A DNA stretch of 44,658 nucleotides. It comes from an uncultured Pseudomonadota bacterium. Lineage in GTDB: Bacteria > Pseudomonadota > Gammaproteobacteria > Steroidobacterales > Steroidobacteraceae. The stretch spans positions 1-44,658 of the forward strand of contig CAMLGF010000028.1 of NCBI GenBank assembly GCA_946479515.1, in the 5' to 3' direction. This document shows positions 32,727 through 41,062 of this stretch, in pieces. Below the pieces are notes generated by a model, which was given only the letters and a program-made list of their open reading frames with translations, ran no database searches and was not told where the DNA came from. The translations under genes were made by a program, and so were the position numbers. Within the stretch, counting starts at the first letter, position 1, and the number at the start of each line of letters is the position of its first letter.

Positions 32727-33380
32727 CTAGCCCGTGCGCACCACGCTGAGCACGGCGGCGAAATGGCAGGCCGCGCCGGCCAGCACGAACAGGTGCCACA
32801 CGGCATGCGTGTAGCGGCGCGATTTCCAGACGTAGAACGGTACGCCCGCCGTGTAGAACAGCCCGCCCGCGAAGATCCACGCGAGCTGCGCGGCCGTGAG
32901 CGCGTCGATCATGGGCTTGATGGCCACCACGGCCAGCCAGCCCATGCCGACATACAACGCCACGGACAGCCGCGGATACCGGAAGCCGACGGTGAGCTTG
33001 GAAACCACGCCCAGGACCGCCAGCGTCCAGATGATGGCGAACAGCGACCATCCCCAGGCGCCCGGCATGGCCACCAGGGTCAATGGCGTGTAGGTGCCGG
33101 CGATCAGTAGATAGATGGCGGAATGGTCGAGCTTGCGCAGCACCAGTTTGAGCGCGGGGTTCCGGGCACTGTGGTAGATCACGGAAGTGACGAACATCGC
33201 CAGCGCCGTGAGCCCGAACACCAGCCCCGAGCCGAAACGCCACGGATCGGGCAGCGACACCTGCATCAGCATTGGAATGGCAACCGCGCAGGCGAGGATG
33301 CCGAGCGCAGCCGTCAGCGAATGCGCGAGCTCTTCCCGGTCGGAGTACGGTGGACGAGGCGCGGAGGCGTCGGTCGGCAT
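32727..33380 (-). CDS. TrhA/hemolysin III-family membrane protein
   Basis: The 217-residue protein shows the hemolysin III (PAQR-like) pattern: REELAHSLTAALGI at the N-terminus, SVIYHSAR in the middle, and LRKLDHSAIYLLIAGTYTP, with seven hydrophobic segments ending in AVWHLFVLAGAACHFAAVL. The conserved His, Asp and Ser residues that bind metal in this superfamily are present. In Escherichia coli the homologue TrhA affects membrane energetics and lipid homeostasis; haemolysis is not implied. It lies 53 bp downstream of a lipoprotein gene on the same strand. Confidence 0.9.
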   Translation of the reverse strand: MPTDASAPRPPYSDREELAHSLTAALGILACAVAIPMLMQVSLPDPWRFGSGLVFGLTALAMFVTSVIYHSARNPALKLVLRKLDHSAIYLLIAGTYTPLTLVAMPGAWGWSLFAIIWTLAVLGVVSKLTVGFRYPRLSVALYVGMGWLAVVAIKPMIDALTAAQLAWIFAGGLFYTAGVPFYVWKSRRYTHAVWHLFVLAGAACHFAAVLSVVRTG

Positions 33381-33433
33381 GTGCCGAGCTTAAACCGCGC
33401 GACCCCGGCGCGCGCGGCCGATGGCGCGGCGCC

Positions 33434-34183
33434 TCAGCGGCTGACGGTCCGGCCGCTGTCCGGGAACTGCGCGCCCGACAGCTGGACTTCGCCCAGCAGG
33501 ATGCGTTTGAGGTAATCCGGGGCGATGACGTGGCAATACTGTCGACCGGCAGGTGCCGATCGGGTGCTGACGCGCTGCCCGGCGGCGTCGCGCAGGCTCT
33601 TGGCCCGTACGCGCAGGGTGCCGCCCGCATCGGTCTGCACCAGGGTGAACGATTCCAGCCACTCGGCTTCCGTGGCCGCCTGCTCGTCCGGATCGAGAAG
33701 AATGGGAATGCTGCCCTTGAAGGGCATCTTCTTCTTCTGGCGCTCGGTGAGTGTGAGCATCACGGCGTCGAGCGTGCGGCGATTCAGGCGTGCGCAGCTC
33801 GCGGACTCGCCGGCCGCCGTGGGCCCGTAGGCGGCACGGATGTTCTCGGCGCTGTGCAGCTTGCAGGAGATCATGCGCGCCCTGCTGCGCTGCGGGTCCG
33901 CGTACTGCACGAACTGCACGGTTTCCAGCGGTTGCAGCGAAGGTGTCATGGCGACGAACGCCTGGAAGTCGTCGACCACGATGTTGCGCGAGGGCACGCG
34001 GGCGCTGGCGATTTCCTTCTGTGCGAGGGTGCAGAAGTCCTGGGTCGTGGGCACGGCGAGTTTCTGGCCCACCACGACCGGTCGAGCGTCGCTGGCGCAG
34101 CCGGCCAGCAGCGCGGCCGATCCGATGCCCGTGCCCAGCACGCGGAGCAGGAAGCCAGACCGGAAGCGACGTACACGGGCCAT
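33434..34183 (-). CDS. Lipoprotein of unknown function
   Basis: From ATG 34183 (AAGGCG six bases upstream) the product has 249 residues; ATG 34198 is an alternative. The signal ends in a lipobox, LLAGC, with Ala at +2. Mature features include TTQDFCTLAQKEIASARV, SCKLHSAENIRAAYGPTAAG, ESASCARLNRRTLDAVM and GRQYCHVIAPDYLKRILLG, with four conserved-looking cysteines besides the lipidated one. I do not recognise a family, though the pattern of short helices and Cys resembles uncharacterised lipoproteins of Xanthomonadales and relatives. It is divergent from the phosphodiesterase gene by 39 bp. Confidence 0.78.
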   Translation of the reverse strand: MARVRRFRSGFLLRVLGTGIGSAALLAGCASDARPVVVGQKLAVPTTQDFCTLAQKEIASARVPSRNIVVDDFQAFVAMTPSLQPLETVQFVQYADPQRSRARMISCKLHSAENIRAAYGPTAAGESASCARLNRRTLDAVMLTLTERQKKKMPFKGSIPILLDPDEQAATEAEWLESFTLVQTDAGGTLRVRAKSLRDAAGQRVSTRSAPAGRQYCHVIAPDYLKRILLGEVQLSGAQFPDSGRTVSR

Positions 34184-34222
34184 AATGTTCGCCTTCATGA
34201 GCGCACCGTTCCCTTTACGCAT

Positions 34223-35353
34223 ATGTCAGGAGTTCGCGGGCGATTCTGGCGTTACGTCATTTGCGGATTCGCGGGCGCAGTTCTCATGACGGGCACCTCG
34301 CCGGCGTCGGCGCCGCGTCCATTTGTCATAGCGCACCGCGGTGCCAGCGGCTACGTGCCCGAACACACGCTGCCCGGCTACTCCATCGCGATTCAACAGG
34401 GAGCCGACTACGTCGAACCCGACCTGGTGGTCACCCGCGACGGGGTGCTGGTGGCGCGCCACGAGAACGAGATCGGCGGCACCACGGACGTGGCCATGCA
34501 CCCCGAATTCGCGTCGCGCAAGACCACGAAGGAGATCGACGGCCAACTGGTCACAGGCTGGTTCAGCGAGGATTTCACGCTGGCCGAGCTCAAGACACTG
34601 CGCGCGCGTGAGCGTCTGCCCGGGCTCCGCCCGGCCAATGCACGCTACGATGGCGCATTCGAGATTCCGACCTTCGACGAGGTGCTGGACCTGGTGGCCG
34701 CCGCGGACCGGCAGCGCGCCGCGGCCGCGCGCGCGGCGGGAACGGCGCCACCGGCGCGCATCGGCGTCTACCCGGAGACCAAGCATCCGAGCTACTTCGC
34801 GTCGCTGGGGCTGCATTTCGACGCGCCCATGCTCGACGCACTGGCCCGGCATGGCTATTCGCGCCGCACCGATCCCGTCTGCCTGCAGTCATTCGAAGTC
34901 GCGAATCTTCGGGCGCTGCGCCGCAAGACCGATCTGTCCCTGGTGCAGCTCGTCGAGTCTTCGGGCCGGCCCTACGATTTCACCCTGGGCCATGAGGGGC
35001 GCACGTATGCGGATCTCTTGAGCGACGCGGGACTGCGGCAGATCGCCGCGTATGCCGATGCCATCGGGCCGCACAAGGCATTGGTGGTGCAGTACGCCGG
35101 CGACGCGCCCCGCGATACCGGCCTCGCGCGGCGCGCGCGCGCCGCGGGCCTGGGCGTGCACGTGTGGACGCTGCGTGCCGAGAACGAATTCCTGCCTGCG
35201 GCATTGAGATCTTCGCCGGACCCGGCGGCACGCGGGGATCTCGCGGCCGAAATCCGTGCCCTGCTCGATGCCGGCGTCACTGGCTTCTTCTCCGACCAGC
35301 CCGACCTGGCCGTGCGTGCACGCGACGACTGGTGGTCACGGCAACCACGGTGA
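34223..35353 (+). CDS. glpQ: Periplasmic glycerophosphodiester phosphodiesterase
   Basis: The 376-residue protein cleaves glycerophosphodiesters to glycerol-3-phosphate and an alcohol. It has a signal peptide (about 1-30, ending ASA). The GDPD catalytic elements are [18 protein letters not shown] (His/Arg/Glu) and [18 protein letters not shown] (Glu/Asp and His). [10 protein letters not shown] carries the further metal-binding Glu. Length and signal peptide match the periplasmic GlpQ type rather than cytoplasmic UgpQ. The stop overlaps the next gene's possible GTG start (GTGA). Confidence 0.93.
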   Translation: MSGVRGRFWRYVICGFAGAVLMTGTSPASAPRPFVIAHRGASGYVPEHTLPGYSIAIQQGADYVEPDLVVTRDGVLVARHENEIGGTTDVAMHPEFASRKTTKEIDGQLVTGWFSEDFTLAELKTLRARERLPGLRPANARYDGAFEIPTFDEVLDLVAAADRQRAAAARAAGTAPPARIGVYPETKHPSYFASLGLHFDAPMLDALARHGYSRRTDPVCLQSFEVANLRALRRKTDLSLVQLVESSGRPYDFTLGHEGRTYADLLSDAGLRQIAAYADAIGPHKALVVQYAGDAPRDTGLARRARAAGLGVHVWTLRAENEFLPAALRSSPDPAARGDLAAEIRALLDAGVTGFFSDQPDLAVRARDDWWSRQPR

Positions 35354-35850
35354 ACCCGATGCTCCAACCCTTTCATCTCGCCATCCCCGTGCATTCGCTG
35401 GCCGCGGCCCGCGATTTCTATGGCGGCCTGTTCGGCTGCCCGGAGGGGCGCAGCAGCCTCGAGTGGGTGGACTTCGACTTCTTCGGCCACCAGCTGGTGG
35501 CGCACCTCGATCCCGCGCGCAAGCCGCACGTACACCACAACGAGGTCGACGGTCGCGACGTGCCCGTCCCCCACTTCGGGGTGGTGCTGGAATGGACCGC
35601 CTGGCACGGGCTCGCCGAGCGATTGCGCGGCAGCGGTGTGCGCTTCGAAATCGAACCGGGCATCCGCTTCGCCGGGCAGGTGGGCGAACAGGCGACGATG
35701 TTTCTCTACGACCCTTCCGGCAACGCGCTGGAGTTCAAGGCCTTCAAGGACCCGTTGCGCTTGTTTGCCCGCCAGGCCGGGGCGCCGGCGGCGACGTCTC
35801 ACGCAGGGCCAGCCCCACCAGATCCGCGAGCAACCGCTCCCGGTAGGTAG
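35350..35850 (+). CDS. VOC-family (glyoxalase-like) protein
   Basis: The product is 166 residues from GTG 35350, which overlaps the glpQ stop, or 163 from ATG 35359. One VOC unit pair is visible: [20 protein letters not shown] with FGCPEG, then [18 protein letters not shown], and ending in [17 protein letters not shown]. Family members use metal-dependent chemistry (glyoxalase, dioxygenase, resistance proteins); the substrate is not evident. About 25 low-complexity residues follow the domain, and the last 107 bp overlap the convergent acyl-CoA gene. Confidence 0.88.
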   Translation: MNPMLQPFHLAIPVHSLAAARDFYGGLFGCPEGRSSLEWVDFDFFGHQLVAHLDPARKPHVHHNEVDGRDVPVPHFGVVLEWTAWHGLAERLRGSGVRFEIEPGIRFAGQVGEQATMFLYDPSGNALEFKAFKDPLRLFARQAGAPAATSHAGPAPPDPRATAPGR

Positions 35851-37942
35851 GCGTGTCGCGCAGGCCCAGGCGGTCGAGATACGGCTGATGGGCGGGTGTG
35901 ACCCGGGTGAACAGGGCGCGCGCCACGGTCTTGAGCTTGCCGCCCGTGGTGGCCGTGCTTTCTGCGAGCCAGCGCAGCGCGCGCGCCAGGACGATTTCCT
36001 CGTGCGTCAGGTCCGTGCCGAAGGGATATTCTGAGAACAGGCCGGCCTGCCGCGCCGGAGCGAAGGCCTGCCGCAGACGCTCGGGCGTGTTGCCGCGATA
36101 CGCGTCCGGCACGCGATAGCCGGGGTCTATCTTCCGCGCGCGCTTCGCGTCGGCCAGCAATCGATCCTGGAAGCGCGAATCGGCGATGTTGATCATCGCG
36201 GCGATGCATTCCGCATCGGTGCGACCGCGCAGGTCGGCGATGCCGTATTCCGTCACCGCCAGATCGCGCAGATGCCGTGGAATCGTCGTGGGGCCGCCGC
36301 TGGTGACGATGTTCGAGCTGAGCACGCCGTTCTTGAACCGCGTGGCGCGCGCGCACAACACGGAACGCGCCCCGGGCAGGGCATGCGCCATGGCGACGAA
36401 GTTGTACTGGCCGCCGACGCCGGAGACCACGCGCCCGTCGGGCAGGCCGTCGGAGATCGCCCCGCCGAGCGTGGTCATCATCATCGTGGTGTTGACGAAG
36501 CGCGCATGGCAGCGCTGCGCGATCCGCAACTCCTGGTCGGCTCCGTACAGCTGGTTGATGTAACCGACGCCGCGCATCTCGAACAGCCGTCGCTCGGACT
36601 CCGGCAGTGCATTCAGCGCGGCGTAGAACGACCGCGGCCCGAGCAGGAAGCCCGCCTGCATGACCACGCCACCCTGCAGCTCGAGGCCGAGGCATTCGCG
36701 GGCGAGCGCGGCGCGCGCGTCGGCGTCACGCAGATCTGGCGAGAGCCGGTTGCCGTCGGGCGAGATCACGTGGCCGCGGTCGAAGCGCGTGTCGCCGCGG
36801 AACACGCCGGCCGCGCGCAGCGCCGCCACGTCTTCCGCGTCCAGCACCGGACCGGCGCCGGCCGCCACCAGCGCCTCCAGCAGGCCGGCGTCGACGCGCG
36901 GATTCGAGCCGTTGCCGGCCAGCACACGCTGCAGAGGTAGATAGTCGTGGACGCGCCGCCGCAGGATGCCGGCGCGATACAGATCGAGCATCTGGTCGAC
37001 GAACATCTCCGTGGCGCCGAACAGCCCGGTGCGAAACGGTGTCCTGCCGCCGAGTTCGTCGAGCAGGGCGGCGCCCCGTTCGGTGCCCGCGGCGTCCAGC
37101 GCCCGGCGCCAGGCGTCGTTCTGCTGGTGTCGCAACAGCAGCGAATAGACGATGGAGTCGCCGAGCTCACCGATGCCGATCTGCAGCGTCCCCCCGTCGC
37201 GAATCAGCGCGCTGGCGTGCAGGCCGATGGCGTGGTCGACCGGCGACAGCGACGGATTCGGCGGTGCGAACAGGTCGTAGTCGTAGCGCGGGTGATCGAG
37301 CAGCAGGTCGAACACGCCTGCGCCGACATTGGCCTCGCCGAGCATGAAGGGCATTTCGCGATGAACCTGCCCCATGATCACCACCGGCCGGCCCGAGCGC
37401 CGCCATTTCTGCAGCTGCGGCAGCAGATCCACCGTGACGTCGGGATTGCTGCCGAGGCTGATCTCGGTTGCGCCCGCGATCACCCGCCGTGCCACCACGT
37501 GCGCCACGACGTTCACGCCGCGGGCGAGCAGCTCGCGGGCGACGTGCGTGTAGTTCGCGGAAAGAAAATGCGACTGCGCCTGCTCGGAATTCAGCAGAGC
37601 GCCGGGTTCGAAGAAGAACTCGATCACGCGCACGTTGGCCGGCAGATCGCCGCTGCGCATCGCGGACAGGAATTCCAGTTCCGGGTAATTGCCGAAGATG
37701 CGCTCGGCCAGTGGACCCACGAAGCGCCGTTCGAGCTCGCCAGTGCCGGTGGGCTTGCGCAGACTGAGTGCGGTGAAGATGGTGAGGTCGAGACCGGGGT
37801 CGGCGCGCGCCCGCCGAAAGAATTCGTTGGCGATGAGATTGGGCTTGCCTATCCCCAGTGGCAGGGCCAGTACCACCTTGTTCCCGACGCGCTGCAGCGC
37901 TGCTGCGACGATCTCGCCGACATCATCAAACAACTGGGGCAT
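35744..37942 (-). CDS. Acetyl-CoA hydrolase/CoA-transferase family protein
   Basis: The 732-residue protein belongs to the acetyl-CoA hydrolase/transferase family (COG0427). The N-terminal domain begins [20 protein letters not shown]. The C-terminal catalytic domain shows [20 protein letters not shown] and [20 protein letters not shown], then [20 protein letters not shown]. It is longer than typical members of about 430-650 residues, mainly from insertions and a C-terminal segment. Direction (hydrolysis or CoA transfer) cannot be told from sequence. The last 107 bp overlap the end of the VOC gene. Confidence 0.88.
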   Translation of the reverse strand: MPQLFDDVGEIVAAALQRVGNKVVLALPLGIGKPNLIANEFFRRARADPGLDLTIFTALSLRKPTGTGELERRFVGPLAERIFGNYPELEFLSAMRSGDLPANVRVIEFFFEPGALLNSEQAQSHFLSANYTHVARELLARGVNVVAHVVARRVIAGATEISLGSNPDVTVDLLPQLQKWRRSGRPVVIMGQVHREMPFMLGEANVGAGVFDLLLDHPRYDYDLFAPPNPSLSPVDHAIGLHASALIRDGGTLQIGIGELGDSIVYSLLLRHQQNDAWRRALDAAGTERGAALLDELGGRTPFRTGLFGATEMFVDQMLDLYRAGILRRRVHDYLPLQRVLAGNGSNPRVDAGLLEALVAAGAGPVLDAEDVAALRAAGVFRGDTRFDRGHVISPDGNRLSPDLRDADARAALARECLGLELQGGVVMQAGFLLGPRSFYAALNALPESERRLFEMRGVGYINQLYGADQELRIAQRCHARFVNTTMMMTTLGGAISDGLPDGRVVSGVGGQYNFVAMAHALPGARSVLCARATRFKNGVLSSNIVTSGGPTTIPRHLRDLAVTEYGIADLRGRTDAECIAAMINIADSRFQDRLLADAKRARKIDPGYRVPDAYRGNTPERLRQAFAPARQAGLFSEYPFGTDLTHEEIVLARALRWLAESTATTGGKLKTVARALFTRVTPAHQPYLDRLGLRDTPTYRERLLADLVGLALRETSPPAPRPGGQTSATGP

Positions 37943-37976
37943 GCCGCTACACTGTCATCCACGAACAGGAGGGTCA

Positions 37977-38465
37977 ATGCACATGAGTCTGAAGCCGCCC
38001 GCCCTCGATCCGATGTCGGTGGCACCGCGCACGTCCTCCGGTTATCCCGAGCCGTACCGCTCGCGCGTTCTGCCTCGCGAGAAGCGTGCGCTCGGCGACG
38101 CGCTCGGTCTGCGGACCATCGGCATCAATCACACCGTGCTGCCGCCCGGCAAGGAATCGTCGATGCGCCACTGGCACACGCACGAAGAGGAATTCATCTA
38201 TGTGTTGAGCGGCGAAGTGGTGCTGCGTACGGACGCCGGTGAGCAGCTGCTCACCGCGGGCAGCTGCGCGGGCTTCCCGGTGCCGGCCGACAAGTCGCGC
38301 GGCGATGGTCACCAGCTCGTCAATCGCAGCGATCGGCCGGCGGTGTATCTGGAGGTCAGCAATCGCGACGCGCGCGATCAGGCCTGCTATTCGGATGTGG
38401 ACCTCAAATACCACGGCGCGAATGCGCCCGTGCCGTTCACGCGCAAGGACGGGTCCGGCTTCTGA
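37977..38465 (+). CDS. Cupin-domain protein
   Basis: The 162-residue product has an excellent ribosome site (AGGAGG) and starts at ATG 37977. No signal peptide is present. The cupin core holds the metal ligands RHWHTHEEEFIYVLSGEVV and GDGHQLVNRSDRPAVYLEV. The N-terminus (YPEPYRSRVLPREKRALGDA) and the ending VPFTRKDGSG match a recurrent proteobacterial cupin group of unknown substrate. It is divergent from the acetyl-CoA hydrolase gene (34 bp). Confidence 0.9.
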   Translation: MHMSLKPPALDPMSVAPRTSSGYPEPYRSRVLPREKRALGDALGLRTIGINHTVLPPGKESSMRHWHTHEEEFIYVLSGEVVLRTDAGEQLLTAGSCAGFPVPADKSRGDGHQLVNRSDRPAVYLEVSNRDARDQACYSDVDLKYHGANAPVPFTRKDGSGF

Positions 38466-38510
38466 TCGCCGCGCCGGCGCGAGCGGTCCGGTGCATGCGC
38501 GGCGTCCCTC

Positions 38511-39062
38511 TCAGTGCAGCGTCTGGGTCGGTGGTTCGAGCCGGTTCGCGGGAATGGCCGCGGCCTCGCCCGCGAACGTGCGACAGCGCCACAGCACGAA
38601 GCGCCGCGCACCGGAGGCGCTCAGGGCCTCCGCGACGCCGCGATGATCGAATCCGGGTAGTTTGGCCAGGTGCGACAGCAGGTCGTGCCGCGCCGCCAGC
38701 ACCTGGCTCACCAGCACGCCGGCCTTGCCCGAACCCGCCAGAACGTAGAAATAACCTTCGCTGGGCCCGTCCTGCGTGAACACCAGCGACACTTCGCGCA
38801 GGTCGTCCCAACGCACGTACTCGTTGGCGCCCCGGGCCAGGCGCCGCAGGATGCCCTCATCCGTGATCTGCAGCAGATCGCCGCTCTTGCGCAGCTCCCA
38901 GGTGAGCAGCAGCGGTTCCAGCAGGAATATGAGGAAGAACGTGAGCGCAAGCCCCGGCAGCCACCAGCTGGTGCGCCCCACCCAGGCCGGATGGAAAGAC
39001 AGCAATGCGACGGCGAGGGCCACCGTCATCCACACGCGTCGCATCGTCGAAATCGCGGCCAT
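38511..39062 (-). CDS. Membrane protein of unknown function, PH-like cytoplasmic part
   Basis: The 183-residue protein has two hydrophobic segments at about 10-27 and 33-54, then a soluble part with ITDEGILRRLARGANEYVRW, DDLREVSLVFTQDGPSEGYF and SQVLAARHDLLSHLAKLPGF. That pattern resembles the bacterial PH-like domains of small membrane proteins; it is not firmly assigned. It is the last gene of a three-gene operon with b561 and YceI genes, five bases after YceI. Confidence 0.7.
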   Translation of the reverse strand: MAAISTMRRVWMTVALAVALLSFHPAWVGRTSWWLPGLALTFFLIFLLEPLLLTWELRKSGDLLQITDEGILRRLARGANEYVRWDDLREVSLVFTQDGPSEGYFYVLAGSGKAGVLVSQVLAARHDLLSHLAKLPGFDHRGVAEALSASGARRFVLWRCRTFAGEAAAIPANRLEPPTQTLH

Positions 39063-39067
39063 GGGTC

Positions 39068-39679
39068 CTACCCTCGACGCGGCGAGCGGACCAGATTGAC
39101 GCGGTACTCGATCTTCACTTCATCACCCAGTGAGTCGGTTGTTTTGAATTCACCCTGGCCCACGCCGAAGTCCAGCCGCCGGATCGAGGTCTGGCCGGAA
39201 AGCTCGATGCCTTTCGCCGTGGACTTGATCTTCAGCGGCAGGCGCAGATCCCTGCTCACGCCACGGATGGTCAGTTTGCCGACGGCCTCGAGCGCGCCGC
39301 CGGCCGTGCTCGCAAGGCTCTTCGCCACGTAAGTCGCCGCAGGATGGGCCCCGGCATCGAGCAGATCGGCGTCCTTGAGCGCGCTGTCGCGCTCCTCGTC
39401 CTGGGTGTCGACCGAATCGATCATCACGCGAACCAGCAGCGAACCCTGTGCCGGCTGCGCCGGGTCGTACTGGAATTCGGTGGCGAAGGTCTTGAACTCG
39501 CCCCGGGTCGCGGCGCCGAGCTGCGTGAACGTGAACGTCAGGCTGTTGCCAGTGGCGGCCTGAACGTAGCGTGTGCCAGCGCCGGCGCCAGCGGCAGAGT
39601 CCGCCGGCCCGGGCTCGGCCGACGTGGTGGCCGACAGCGTCATCATGAGAACGGCCGCGACGGCGACGTGGTTGATCAT
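39068..39679 (-). CDS. YceI-family periplasmic lipid-binding-like protein
   Basis: From ATG 39679 (GAGG upstream) the product has 203 residues and a signal peptide ending SA. The YceI pattern is visible: FTFTQLGAATRGEFKTF near the start, SVDTQDEERDSALKDADLLD, and KLTIRGVSRDLRLPLKIKS. YceI proteins form a beta-barrel that binds polyisoprenoid or other hydrophobic ligands. It is seven bases downstream of the cytochrome b561 gene, a common pairing. Confidence 0.92.
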   Translation of the reverse strand: MINHVAVAAVLMMTLSATTSAEPGPADSAAGAGAGTRYVQAATGNSLTFTFTQLGAATRGEFKTFATEFQYDPAQPAQGSLLVRVMIDSVDTQDEERDSALKDADLLDAGAHPAATYVAKSLASTAGGALEAVGKLTIRGVSRDLRLPLKIKSTAKGIELSGQTSIRRLDFGVGQGEFKTTDSLGDEVKIEYRVNLVRSPRRG

Positions 39680-39686
39680 GGGAACC

Positions 39687-40241
39687 TCACTTGACGCCGC
39701 CAAAGGGCAGCATTCGTTTCAATACTTCGTTGCGGTCGATGAAATGATGCTTGAGCGCGCCCGCCACGTGCAGCAACGCGACGCCGATGAGCACCTTGAA
39801 CAGCAGGTGGTGCAGCTGGTTCATGAGCGTGAACAGCGACTTGTCGGGCGCCACCAGATCAGGCAGCTGCACGAGGCCGAACCAGCTCACTGGAAAATTT
39901 CGCGCCGACGACATCAGCCAGCCGGTGAGCGGCATTGCAAAGATCAGGGCGTACAACAGCAGGTGCGAGAGATTCGCGGCCCTGCGCTCCCACGGGGTCG
40001 CGAGACCGTCGAGCGTGGGAACGGGATTCAGCCAGCGCCACACTAACCGCACGATGGCAAGCGCGAAGATGGTGATGCCGAACGACTTGTGCCAGGCGAG
40101 GGCCTGCAGCTTCGCGGCCCCCAGGGGCAGCGCATCGGCGCGCTCCGCGATCACCCACTGGTTGAGGATGAGGAGCACGATGAGCCAATGCAGGGTCTTG
40201 GAGAACGAACCCCAGGCGCGAACGGAATTGCGGAAGGTCAT
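39687..40241 (-). CDS. Cytochrome b561-family membrane protein
   Basis: The 184-residue protein has four membrane helices. Candidate haem ligands are His in SKTLHWLIVLL, ALAWHKSFGI, LSHLLLYAL and the later KVLIGVALLHVAGALKHHF. The N-terminus (WGSFSKTLHWLIVLLILNQW) and PVPTLDGLATPWERRAA are typical. It would move electrons across the inner membrane, in bacteria often linked to periplasmic redox. It heads the b561-YceI-membrane protein operon and is divergent from a second YceI gene by 30 bp. Confidence 0.93.
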   Translation of the reverse strand: MTFRNSVRAWGSFSKTLHWLIVLLILNQWVIAERADALPLGAAKLQALAWHKSFGITIFALAIVRLVWRWLNPVPTLDGLATPWERRAANLSHLLLYALIFAMPLTGWLMSSARNFPVSWFGLVQLPDLVAPDKSLFTLMNQLHHLLFKVLIGVALLHVAGALKHHFIDRNEVLKRMLPFGGVK

Positions 40242-40271
40242 GACTTTAAACTACCAGACGAGGGCACACGG

Positions 40272-41006
40272 ATGAGTATGTCGCCACGTGGCTGCGGGTT
40301 CCCGAAGCGTTCCCTGTGGGTCGGGCTGCTTCTATTGGGACTGGGCGCCTGCCAGACAAGCCCTCCACCCGCGCCGCCGCCCTCGGCGCCCATCGGACAA
40401 CCGGCGTTGCCGCCGGGCGCCGTTGCCTACCAGGTCATGCCGGACGAATCGCTGCTGCAGATCCTCGTGTACCGCGGTGGGCCGATGGCCCGGTTGGGGC
40501 ACAACCATGTCATTGCCTCACATCATCTCGAGGGCACGGTGCATCTCACCGATGATCCGACGGCGACGCGCTTCGAGATCCGAGTGCCGGTGAACGAGCT
40601 GACAGTCGACGAGCCGGACCTGCGCGAGCGGGCAGGTCCGGATTTTCCACCCAATGTGCCGCAAGGCGCGCGCGAGGGCACCCGCAGGAACATGCTGTCC
40701 GCCGCGCTGCTGGATGGCGCCAACTACCCGACCATCCGCCTGCGGACCACGGACGTGGTGGCGGCGGCGACCGGCTTCGACGTGGGTGTGGAGATCGCGA
40801 TCAAGGACCAGCTGCGGCGGGTGCGCGTGCCCTTGAGCCTGGAACGCAACGAGGGCAGGCTGGTTGCGCGCGGCGAGTTCGCGCTCCGTCAATCGGCGCT
40901 CGGGCTCGAACCCTTCAGCGTGGCCATGGGCACACTGGTGGTGCTCGACGAGATGAAAGTCCGCTTCGAGGTCGCGGCGCGACGGGCGTCACCGCCGCGG
41001 CAGTAG
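40272..41006 (+). CDS. YceI-like lipoprotein
   Basis: The 244-residue product starts at ATG 40272 (or ATG 40278) and has a lipobox, GLGAC, with Gln at +2. A Pro-rich linker precedes the domain: YRGGPMARLGHNHVIASHHL, FEIRVPVNELTVDEPDLRER, LLDGANYPTIRLRTTDVV, and VRVPLSLERNEGRLVARGEF. This is a diverged YceI family member. It stands back to back with the b561-YceI operon, so the two YceI proteins probably serve one envelope pathway. Confidence 0.87.
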   Translation: MSMSPRGCGFPKRSLWVGLLLLGLGACQTSPPPAPPPSAPIGQPALPPGAVAYQVMPDESLLQILVYRGGPMARLGHNHVIASHHLEGTVHLTDDPTATRFEIRVPVNELTVDEPDLRERAGPDFPPNVPQGAREGTRRNMLSAALLDGANYPTIRLRTTDVVAAATGFDVGVEIAIKDQLRRVRVPLSLERNEGRLVARGEFALRQSALGLEPFSVAMGTLVVLDEMKVRFEVAARRASPPRQ

Positions 41007-41014
41007 TTTGGCGA

Positions 41015-41041
41015 GGCGGAGGCGTCGTCGACGCCTCCGCC
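41015..41041. terminator. Hairpin between convergent YceI and S46 genes
   Basis: A perfect 12-bp GC-rich stem, GGCGGAGGCGTC with GACGCCTCCGCC, has a 3-base loop and lies 8 bp after the YceI-like stop. It is symmetrical for both converging genes. No T-run follows, so efficiency is uncertain. Confidence 0.6.
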
Positions 41042-41062
41042 CGTTGCATGAGCGGCGCGCGG

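Noticed and set aside
31116..33110. Long plus frame and its minus counterpart (31558-33630) across acs and trhA
   Set aside because: Both cross two well-supported genes and lack domains; they are compositional shadows.
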